NCBI GenBank assembly: GCA_937135995.1
Contig: CAKZOF010000162.1
Coordinates: 1 to 5,129, forward strand
DNA: 5,129 nucleotides
Direction: 5' to 3'
Source: an uncultured Pyrinomonas sp.
GTDB taxonomy: Bacteria > Acidobacteriota > Blastocatellia > Pyrinomonadales > Pyrinomonadaceae
Positions 1 to 4,369 of the stretch are shown here, piece by piece. The translations under genes and the position numbers were made by a program. Below the pieces are notes generated by a model. It saw only the letters and a program-made list of their open reading frames with translations, did not search any database and was not told the origin of the DNA. Numbering within the stretch: the first letter of the stretch is position 1; the number at the start of each line of letters is the position of its first letter.

Positions 1-331
1 CTTCTTGAATCGGTTTAAAATAGTCGTCGTCGTAGTTCTTCGAGCCTTGAAACATCATGTGCTCGAACAGATGCGCGAACCCGGTCTTGCCCGGCGTTTC
101 GTTCTTCGAACCAACGTGATACCAAATGTTGACGGCGACGATGGGCGTCGAACGGTCTTCGTGAAAGATGACGCGCAATCCGTTCGGCAATCTGAACTCG
201 GTGTAGCGAATGGGCGGGAGCACTCCGCTCGCCGGCGCGCGGCGCGTGGCCGTGCGCCGTTGCGCCGGGACGAGCGTTGGAATGAGCAGCGAGAAGGCGA
301 GCGCACACGCAACCCACACTTTAACCTTCAT
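1..331 (-). CDS. Secreted M16-family zinc metallopeptidase, N-terminal fragment (C-terminus outside window)
   Basis: The first 110 residues of an insulinase/pitrilysin-like (M16) peptidase can be read; the gene runs out of the window at base 1. Residues 1-23 form a signal peptide: positively charged MKVKV, a hydrophobic core (residues 6-22) and a VPA-Q cleavage-like site, so the protein is exported. After a basic, Pro/Ala-rich linker comes the typical start of an M16 domain, RLPNGLRVIFHED (47-59), then the strand IVAVNIWYHVGSKNE (64-78). The inverted zinc motif HxxEH is present as H87-L-F-E90-H91: the two His are expected zinc ligands and the Glu the catalytic base. The second zinc-ligand Glu lies beyond the window. 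Family knowledge: such periplasmic or secreted M16 proteins cut peptides, often as tandem half-domains or as pairs of adjacent genes; which form this is cannot be told here. The ATG at 331 is preceded by a good Shine-Dalgarno site. It lies downstream of a terminator-like hairpin, so it is probably its own transcription unit. Peptide specificity is unknown. Confidence 0.92.
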   Translation of the reverse strand, partial: MKVKVWVACALAFSLLIPTLVPAQRRTATRRAPASGVLPPIRYTEFRLPNGLRVIFHEDRSTPIVAVNIWYHVGSKNETPGKTGFAHLFEHMMFQGSKNYDDDYFKPIQE

Positions 332-340
332 GGTCGAACA

Positions 341-346
341 TCCTCC
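341..346 (-). promoter_or_regulatory. Ribosome binding site of the M16 peptidase gene
   Basis: On the minus strand GGAGGA lies 9 bases before the ATG at 331. It is the strongest Shine-Dalgarno match in the window and supports this start, which also coincides with the beginning of the signal peptide. Confidence 0.75.
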
Positions 347-433
347 GTCTGAGATGCCTGTAACTCATCGGACTTTCGATCCGCTGAAAGAGTCTTTCGT
401 TGGAAAGCTTGTCGAGAAGCCGGACGGCTCGTG

Positions 434-463
434 ATTCTATCTCGGCGGACGCGCCCATCGCAA
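434..463 (-). promoter_or_regulatory. Possible sigma70-type promoter for the M16 peptidase gene
   Basis: On the minus strand TTGCGA (458-463, 4 of 6 matches to TTGACA) is followed after 18 bases by TAGAAT (434-439, 5 of 6 matches to TATAAT). Transcription would begin near 427, giving a leader of roughly 95 bases before the ATG at 331. The -35 element is poor and host promoter rules are unknown, so this is only a candidate. Confidence 0.3.
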
Positions 464-641
464 ACAGCGGAGCGCAGGAGCGCGAGACGTATAATCGCGC
501 ACCGCAGCAGCAGGGCGCCGCTCGTTCGTCGCAGAGAGGGGCGAGGAGGATCGCCATCGAACACAAAGAAAGCCGGGGCGTTCGGCGCAGCGAGACGCTT
601 GCAGCAGAGACAAACAGTCAAAAGAGGAGTGTAAATGAAAC

Positions 642-679
642 GAGAGCGCCGTTTTCAGCACTCTAAAAGCGGCGCTCTC
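642..679 (-). terminator. Terminator-like hairpin downstream of the desaturase gene
   Basis: Perfect 10-bp inverted repeat GAGAGCGCCG / CGGCGCTCTC (arms 642-651 and 670-679), extended inward by TTTT/AAAA pairs with a single bulged base at 669 and a 9-base loop. On the minus strand it starts 28 bases after the desaturase stop and is followed by GTTTCATTT, a modest U-rich tail. The plus-strand side has no T tract, so it fits the minus strand. The tail is interrupted, so termination may be partial; an alternative role is a stabilising 3' mRNA end. Confidence 0.6.
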
Positions 680-706
680 AGACGAACCCACCCTTCGCCC
701 GTGAGG

Positions 707-1600
707 TCAGTGCTCGTCCGCGACGCGCACTTGTTTGACCGAGTGGATCAAACCCAAAGCTTGCAACGCGCGGATCGTCCACCAATTGATGTCCACTTCG
801 TACCACGCCAGTCCATGGCGCGCCGAAGTCGGATGAGCATGGTGGTTATTGTGCCATCCCTCGCCGAAGGTAAGTAACGCGACCCACCAGTTGTTGCGCG
901 AATCATCCCGCGTCTGGAAGCGTTGACTTCCCCACATGTGCGTCGCCGAATTGACGAGCCACGTGGCGTGCAGGCCGATGGTTACGCGCAGAAAGACCCC
1001 CCACAGAACCCACGCCCAACCGCCGAGCGCATAGAGGACCACGCCCGAGACGATCAACGGCACGAAGTAGAAGCGATTGATCAAGCGGTGCCCGCGATCT
1101 TTCATCAAATCGGGCGCGTATCGCCGCAGCGTCGCTTCCGGGTGCTGTTGCGCGGTGCCGACCAGGATCCAGCCGATGTGCGACCACCAGCGACCGTCGC
1201 GCGGCGAATGCGGATCGCCTTCGTCATCGGCATGCGCGTGATGGATGCGATGCGTGGCGACCCAGTTGATCGGTCCCCCTTCGAGCGCCAGCGTCCCGCA
1301 CAAGGCGAGGAAATATTCGAACGGGCGCGAGGTCTTGAAACCCCGGTGCGTCAATAATCGGTGATAGCCAACGCCGATGCCCAACCCACCGGATACCCAG
1401 AGGAGAAAGAGCATCACCAGCAAACCCGTCCAACTCCAGTTAAACAGCGCAATCACGGCTCCGACGTGAAAGACGACCATAGCGATGGCGGTGGTCCAAT
1501 TGAGACCGGCACGCCGCAAAGTCTCCAACGTTTTGGCTCTTCTTCGTCTCGCAGCCACGCGCGCGCGCGCTGGCCTCTCGAAGGTTCCTGCATTCTGCAT
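707..1600 (-). CDS. Membrane acyl (acyl-CoA / Delta9-type) fatty acid desaturase
   Basis: A 297-residue integral membrane di-iron desaturase. All three histidine boxes are present: H80-RLLT-H85 (HxxxxH), H117-RI-H120-H121 (HxxHH) inside THRIHHAHADDEGDPHS, and H250-NN-H253-H254 (HxxHH) inside GEGWHNNHHAHP; NSATH (217-221) adds a conserved His. Hydrophobic segments near 38-56, 57-77, 176-195 and 196-214 give the usual two hairpins, placing the boxes on the cytoplasmic side. Such enzymes use O2 and electrons from a redox partner to insert a cis double bond in acyl chains (acyl-CoA, or lipid-bound acyl) and so set membrane fluidity; no electron-transfer domain is fused. Length and boxes match the bacterial stearoyl-CoA-desaturase-like group, though regiospecificity cannot be read from sequence. 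The ATG at 1600 is the first in frame after a stop near 1673, but its Shine-Dalgarno match is weak and residues 9-30 are unusually Arg-rich; a TTG at codon 25, with purine-rich GAAGAAGAG upstream, is an alternative start. A hairpin at 642-679 probably ends the transcript. Confidence 0.93.
   Translation of the reverse strand: MQNAGTFERPARARVAARRRRAKTLETLRRAGLNWTTAIAMVVFHVGAVIALFNWSWTGLLVMLFLLWVSGGLGIGVGYHRLLTHRGFKTSRPFEYFLALCGTLALEGGPINWVATHRIHHAHADDEGDPHSPRDGRWWSHIGWILVGTAQQHPEATLRRYAPDLMKDRGHRLINRFYFVPLIVSGVVLYALGGWAWVLWGVFLRVTIGLHATWLVNSATHMWGSQRFQTRDDSRNNWWVALLTFGEGWHNNHHAHPTSARHGLAWYEVDINWWTIRALQALGLIHSVKQVRVADEH
1557..1570. repeat. Alternating (CG)n tract in the 5' end of the desaturase gene
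   Basis: A 14-base purine-pyrimidine alternating run (A followed by CGCGCGCGCGCGC) covers roughly codons 11-15 and encodes part of an Ala-Arg-Ala-Arg stretch. Such short dinucleotide tracts can slip during replication or favour Z-DNA. A change of one unit would shift the frame if translation truly starts at 1600, but would be harmless if the start is the downstream TTG at codon 25. Confidence 0.7.
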
Positions 1601-1693
1601 TCTCGGTTCTCTCGCGCCGCTGCGCTCTGAAAAGCACAGCGGCAGACGGTCCTTTCCTCGGTCTAGATGGGATCAGAAAGCTCGCATAATCGA

Positions 1694-1713
1694 AAGCGCC
1701 CCGAAGGGCGCTT
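1694..1713 (-). terminator. UUCG-capped terminator-like hairpin after the RRM gene
   Basis: Read on the minus strand: AAGCGCCC, loop TTCG, GGGCGCTT, a perfect 8-bp stem. The loop is the C(UUCG)G class known for exceptional stability. It begins 13 bases after the RRM gene stop and is followed by TCGATTAT, a weak T-rich tail. It separates the RRM gene from the desaturase, so the two are probably not fully co-transcribed. On the plus strand the loop would be CGAA and no gene ends there. Confidence 0.6.
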
Positions 1714-1726
1714 CCCAATATCAAAC

Positions 1727-2044
1727 TTACCAACGAGACGGACGGCGATGGCCGCCGTTCGGACGACCGCTGTTCCGGCGATTGTCGCTCCGCTCTTCAC
1801 GCGGTCGCGCTTCGTTCACCTTCAGGTAGCGGCCATCCAGTTCCTTGCCATTGAACTGCTCGATGGCCCGTTCGCCTTCCTCGCGACTGGTCATCTCGAC
1901 AAAGCCGAAACCACGTGAAAGCCCCGTTTCGCGGTCTTCGATGACGCGCGCTGATTCCACCGTGCCCGCTTGCGCGAACAAATCCGTTAGATCCTCGCTG
2001 GTGGTTTGAAACGCAAGGTTACCGACATACAATCTGATCGACAT
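1727..2044 (-). CDS. Small single-RRM RNA-binding protein
   Basis: A 105-residue protein consisting of one RNA recognition motif (about residues 2-79) plus a short basic tail (80-105, rich in Arg, Asn, Gly and Ser, ending RRPSRW). RNP2 is L5-Y-V-G-N-L10 and RNP1 is R44-G-F-G-F-V-E-M51; the three RNA-stacking aromatics Y6, F46 and F48 are intact, while the last RNP1 position is Met rather than the usual aromatic. The order beta1-alpha1 (SEDLTDLFAQAG)-beta2/3-alpha2 (REEGERAIEQFNG)-beta4 (RYLKVNEA) is complete. Family knowledge: bacterial RRM proteins of this size, best studied in cyanobacteria (Rbp proteins), bind single-stranded RNA, and several are induced by cold; the tail here resembles the basic or Gly-rich tails of that group. 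The ATG at 2044 has AAAGGA 9 bases upstream. The gene has a long, hairpin-containing leader and its own terminator-like hairpin, so it is probably monocistronic and post-transcriptionally controlled (inference). Confidence 0.93.
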   Translation of the reverse strand: MSIRLYVGNLAFQTTSEDLTDLFAQAGTVESARVIEDRETGLSRGFGFVEMTSREEGERAIEQFNGKELDGRYLKVNEARPREERSDNRRNSGRPNGGHRRPSRW

Positions 2045-2053
2045 ACGATTCTA

Positions 2054-2074
2054 TCCTTTCTCCTCGATGAGGAG
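2054..2074 (-). promoter_or_regulatory. Shine-Dalgarno site abutted by a small hairpin in front of the RRM gene
   Basis: On the minus strand AAAGGA (2054-2059) lies 9 bases before the ATG at 2044 and is the likely ribosome binding site. Immediately upstream is CTCCTC-ATC-GAGGAG (2060-2074), a perfect 6-bp inverted repeat whose 3' arm, GAGGAG, is itself an anti-SD match but 15 bases from the start. Folding would hide that purine-rich arm and place a stem directly against AAAGGA, so ribosome access could depend on structure. The repeat is seen in the sequence; regulation is inferred. Confidence 0.55.
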
Positions 2075-2210
2075 CGTAAAGAGAAGCCTCTGGAGCGCGC
2101 TTCGATGCAACGGCGGGCAGCGAAGTCTTGTTGATTGCCCGAAAGATTAAGGCTCCTACCATTCAACTTCAGCCCATCTCTCGAACCATCCAAAGACGCC
2201 GCCGCGACGC

Positions 2211-2243
<33 letters not shown>

Positions 2244-2257
2244 ATGTAACGCCCGCA

Positions 2258-2286
2258 ATCATGAACCATCGGGGCGGAAAAAGCAA
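2258..2286 (-). promoter_or_regulatory. Weak candidate promoter for the RRM gene
   Basis: On the minus strand TTGCTT (2281-2286) and CATGAT (2258-2263) are 17 bases apart, with a 7-A tract (2300-2306) upstream that could act as an UP-like element. Each hexamer is only a partial consensus match. If used, the mRNA would have a leader of about 205 bases. I found no better pair between this point and the start codon. Confidence 0.25.
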
Positions 2287-2369
2287 GTCGTGGTGGAAGT
2301 TTTTTTGCAACCGCTGCGATCAGGGGCGTGAGCGAAGCGGACCAGTTCGCCCAGTTCGGCAGAGCGGCG

Positions 2370-2942
2370 CTAGGACATCTGCGCCACGTCGCGGATCACC
2401 AGATCAAAGGTTCCGGGCGCGACCTTGCGAAAACGCCGATTGCGGTTGAGCGAGACGGCGATGCTGATCGTCGGGTGCTGACCGGTGAATTGGAAGCCGC
2501 CCTCGAGCAGCCGGTTGTAGATCTCGTTGACGTGGAGCGGCCCGCCGGCCTCGCGCAAGAGCACCGCTGCCGCTTGTGGGATGGTCCGGTCGGCGAAGCG
2601 CGTGCTCTTCGGTTCGACGTCGGAACGCACCGGCGGCGGCTGATGGCGCGCGGCGTGCGCGTTCTTTGCTTCATCGCGCCGCAAGGCGGCCTCGATCTCC
2701 TCGTCGGAAGGAACGGCAGGCGCGACCGACCCGGCAGAGCCACCTGCGCCGAGCACGGATGAGAGGATGCGCAGCATGGCCGCTTCTGTCTGATTGGCGA
2801 GCGCGTCGACCTCAGCCAACTCCGTCCGCACCTTTTCAGCTTCGGCTTCGAGTTCGGCCAGTCGCGCCGCCAGTCGCGCGCGCGTCGCCCGCGCTTGGCG
2901 CAAGCTTTGCTCCAAAGTGGTTAAGAGGTTCTCGTCCGGCAT
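2370..2942 (-). CDS. Coiled-coil protein with C-terminal HARE-HTH (winged-helix) domain, function unknown
   Basis: A 190-residue protein with two parts. Residues about 5-62 form a strongly charged Ala/Leu/Glu/Arg helix with heptad-like spacing (RLAARLAELEAEAEKVRTEL), most likely a dimerising coiled coil. A flexible linker (about 63-117, Gly/Ser then acidic then Pro/His-rich) leads to a HARE-HTH-like domain at 118-184: TIPQAAAVLLREAGGPLHVNE, IYNRLLEGGFQF, then the ISIAVSLNRNRRFRKVAPGTFDLV helix-and-wing end. Family knowledge: HARE-HTH domains occur in the RNA polymerase delta subunit, in restriction endonucleases and in eukaryotic chromatin proteins (HB1, ASXL), where they are proposed to read DNA or link effectors to it. 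No nuclease or other catalytic domain is seen here, so a DNA-binding or nucleoid/transcription-associated role is an inference. The ATG at 2942 is chosen because the only other long start is a TTG at 3032 whose added 30 residues look non-family; no strong Shine-Dalgarno site supports either. A gap of 156 bases separates it from the polyprenyl synthase stop. Confidence 0.82.
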   Translation of the reverse strand: MPDENLLTTLEQSLRQARATRARLAARLAELEAEAEKVRTELAEVDALANQTEAAMLRILSSVLGAGGSAGSVAPAVPSDEEIEAALRRDEAKNAHAARHQPPPVRSDVEPKSTRFADRTIPQAAAVLLREAGGPLHVNEIYNRLLEGGFQFTGQHPTISIAVSLNRNRRFRKVAPGTFDLVIRDVAQMS

Positions 2943-3098
2943 CGTCTCGAAAGACCACCACCGAAACGGCACGATCGAAAGATCGAGCGGACTTTGACGA
3001 CCGTCCTGGTCGATTTTCAAACTACGGATCAAGAGCCGGAAAAGACCGAGCAGCTCCGATCACGACTAAGCTTACTCAAAGTCCAGCGAAAAGCAAGA

Positions 3099-4111
3099 TC
3101 AGCGATCGCGTTCGAGGATGTAGTTCGGGATGGCGCGTAGCGCTTCGCGGTAGATTGAAGTCGGTAGCTTCTCGGCGGCATCAGAGGCTGCCGCGGCGAA
3201 TTCAGCCGCTTTGGCGCGCGCGCGTTCCAAGGCGCCACATTCTTCCGCCGCGCGCAACAACGCGGCGCGCGAAACTTCGGCGTAGCTTTCAGACCGCATC
3301 ACCGCCTGCACTTTGCGCCGCATCGTCGGCGCGCTCTCAAGCAAGTAGATGACCGGCAGCGTCACTTTGCCTTCCAGCAGATCGAGTCCGGCTGGTTTAC
3401 CCAGAATCTCTTCCGTGCCGGTGAAATCGAGCAGATCGTCCACGAGTTGAAAAGCCGTGCCGACGTACATCCCGTAATCGCGCAACGCCTGCTGCTGCTC
3501 CGGCGTTCCGCCGCCCAAAATCGCGCCTATTTCGCAACAGGCGCTGAACAGATAAGCCGTCTTGCGTTCGAGCACGTCGAAATATTGCGCTTCCGAGACA
3601 TCTGCGCTTCCGAGCAAGGTCAGTTGCATCAACTCGCCTTCGACCATCTTGCGCGTCACCGCTGTCAAGATGTCCAAAATAGGCAGTGACCGTTCGGCTA
3701 GACTCGTCTCAAAGGCCGACATGTAAAGCCAATCGCCCATCAAGACAGCAACCTGATTGCCGAAGCGTCGATTGAGCGAAGCGCGATTGCGCCGCGTCTC
3801 GGCGTTGTCGATGATGTCGTCGTGCACGAGCGTGGCCGTATGCAAGAACTCGACCACTGCAGCCATTCTCACCACGCTGTGCCGGGCAGCATCGCCGCCA
3901 ACGGCGCGCGCCGCAAGCAACAACAACGCCGGGCGAACCCTCTTGCCTCCCGCTGACAGAGATACTCGTTCAGGTGTGCGATGATCTGGACGCTCGATCG
4001 CGCTTGTCGTTCGAGTTCCGCTTCGACCAACGCCAGCTCCGGCGCGATCACGCTGAAGATGCGCCGCGCAGAGAGTTGAACGTCATCGATGATGGCCGTA
4101 TTGCTCGACAT
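3099..4111 (-). CDS. Trans-polyprenyl diphosphate synthase, interrupted by a -1 frame break
   Basis: An isoprenoid chain-elongating enzyme (IspA/IspB/HepS superfamily) that adds isopentenyl diphosphate units head-to-tail to an allylic diphosphate; products feed quinone side chains or carrier lipids. Read through the break it is 337 residues, normal for the family. The N-terminal part (4111-3959, residues 1-51: MSSNTAIIDDVQLSARRIFS to HLNEYL) is in one frame; from 3956 the rest continues in another: SAGGKRVRPALLLLAAR, first Asp-rich motif D98-D-I-I-D102 preceded by ATLVH, second Asp-rich motif D225-D-L-L-D229 in FQLVDDLLDFTG, then GKPAG and EGKVTLP. All catalytic residues remain. The small residue (Ala) five positions before the first motif suggests a long-chain product (for example C35-C45) rather than farnesyl or geranylgeranyl. 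If the base is really missing, the frame-0 product ends at 3869 and is inactive; the C-terminal frame has only a TTG (3926) past the GGKRxRP motif. Start chosen at ATG 4111; SD is weak. A promoter lies at 4228-4257. Confidence 0.88.
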
Positions 4112-4227
4112 CAGATTTGCAGGGTTGCTCTCACGTTCTTCCGCGCGCGGTAATCTAACGCGCACGTTTCTCAAAACAATCTCGATACGGTTTCAACTGC
4201 AACCAAAAGGATGCGAAAACTTCGCGC

Positions 4228-4257
4228 AGCATAACAGACGGGCCGACCGTCTTTCAA
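4228..4257 (-). promoter_or_regulatory. Sigma70-type promoter for the polyprenyl synthase gene
   Basis: On the minus strand TTGAAA (4252-4257, 5 of 6 consensus) and TATGCT (4228-4233, 4 of 6, keeping the key first TA and final T) are separated by 18 bases. Transcription would start near 4221 and give a leader of about 110 bases before the ATG at 4111. It is the best promoter match I see in the window and sits in the only gap upstream of the synthase. Confidence 0.5.
4236..4252 (-). promoter_or_regulatory. Dyad in the promoter spacer (possible operator)
   Basis: AGACGG-TCGGC-CCGTCT is a perfect 6-bp inverted repeat with a 5-base centre, lying almost exactly between the -35 and -10 elements of the candidate promoter. 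Such placement is typical of repressor or MerR-type activator sites. A chance hairpin or a short stem at the end of the tatD transcript (no U tract follows) are alternatives. No regulator gene in the window can be assigned to it. Confidence 0.35.
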
Positions 4258-4297
4258 CGAACGGCGCGCCAGATCTGTTCTGTCTCGCGCGCTCACG

Positions 4298-4345
4298 GTG
4301 CGCACCCGCCGGAATCGAACCATGACCTCGATGTGCTCTCTCGCT
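4298..4345 (-). other. tRNA-like 3' fragment (T-arm remnant), not an intact tRNA
   Basis: On the minus strand the sequence contains GAGAGCAC (D-arm-like), then GAGGTCATGGTTCGATTCC followed by GGCGGGTGCGCACC, resembling the variable loop, T-loop (TTCGATT) and acceptor end of a tRNA. The T stem pairs only at the two or three loop-proximal positions, no 5' acceptor strand complementary to GGGTGCG is found upstream, and the anticodon arm is absent, so it cannot be a working tRNA. The last ten bases (4298-4307) form a perfect palindrome, GGTGCGCACC. It may be a decayed tRNA, an old attachment-site scar, or chance. Confidence 0.25.
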
Positions 4346-4369
4346 CGCTGCGCGCTGCGTGCCGCTCGA

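Larger units (their letters stand above)
332..706. other. Non-coding gap between the desaturase and the M16 peptidase gene
   Basis: This 375-base stretch holds the terminator-like hairpin of the upstream desaturase (642-679), a weak candidate promoter (434-463), and the M16 leader with its Shine-Dalgarno site. Open frames inside it (for example 328-621 and 437-691 on the minus strand, 400-666 on the plus strand) have low-complexity, arginine- or serine-rich translations without recognisable domains; the 437-691 frame starts upstream of the terminator stem and runs through it. I see no RNA gene or repeat family member here. Confidence 0.6.

Noticed and set aside
490..495. Perfect TATAAT on the plus strand
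   Set aside because: No -35 element at 16-18 bases upstream and no plus-strand gene downstream.
328..691. Minus-strand open frames in the gap before the M16 gene
   Set aside because: One starts at a TTG with no binding site and the other runs through a terminator-like stem; translations look random.
923..1357. Plus-strand open frame (144 codons)
   Set aside because: Fully antisense to the histidine-box desaturase, with no recognisable domain or ribosome binding site.
2300..2306. Run of seven T on the plus strand as a terminator
   Set aside because: No GC-rich stem precedes it and no plus-strand gene ends there; an A-rich promoter element on the minus strand fits better.
2943..3032. N-terminal extension of the HARE-HTH protein from a TTG at 3032
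   Set aside because: No Shine-Dalgarno site, the extra 30 residues do not continue the coiled coil, and the internal ATG at 2942 begins right at it.
2576..3352. Long plus-strand open frame (258 codons)
   Set aside because: It lies antisense to the HARE-HTH and polyprenyl synthase genes, its translation is Arg/Ser/Pro low-complexity without a domain, and such antisense frames are common in GC-rich DNA.
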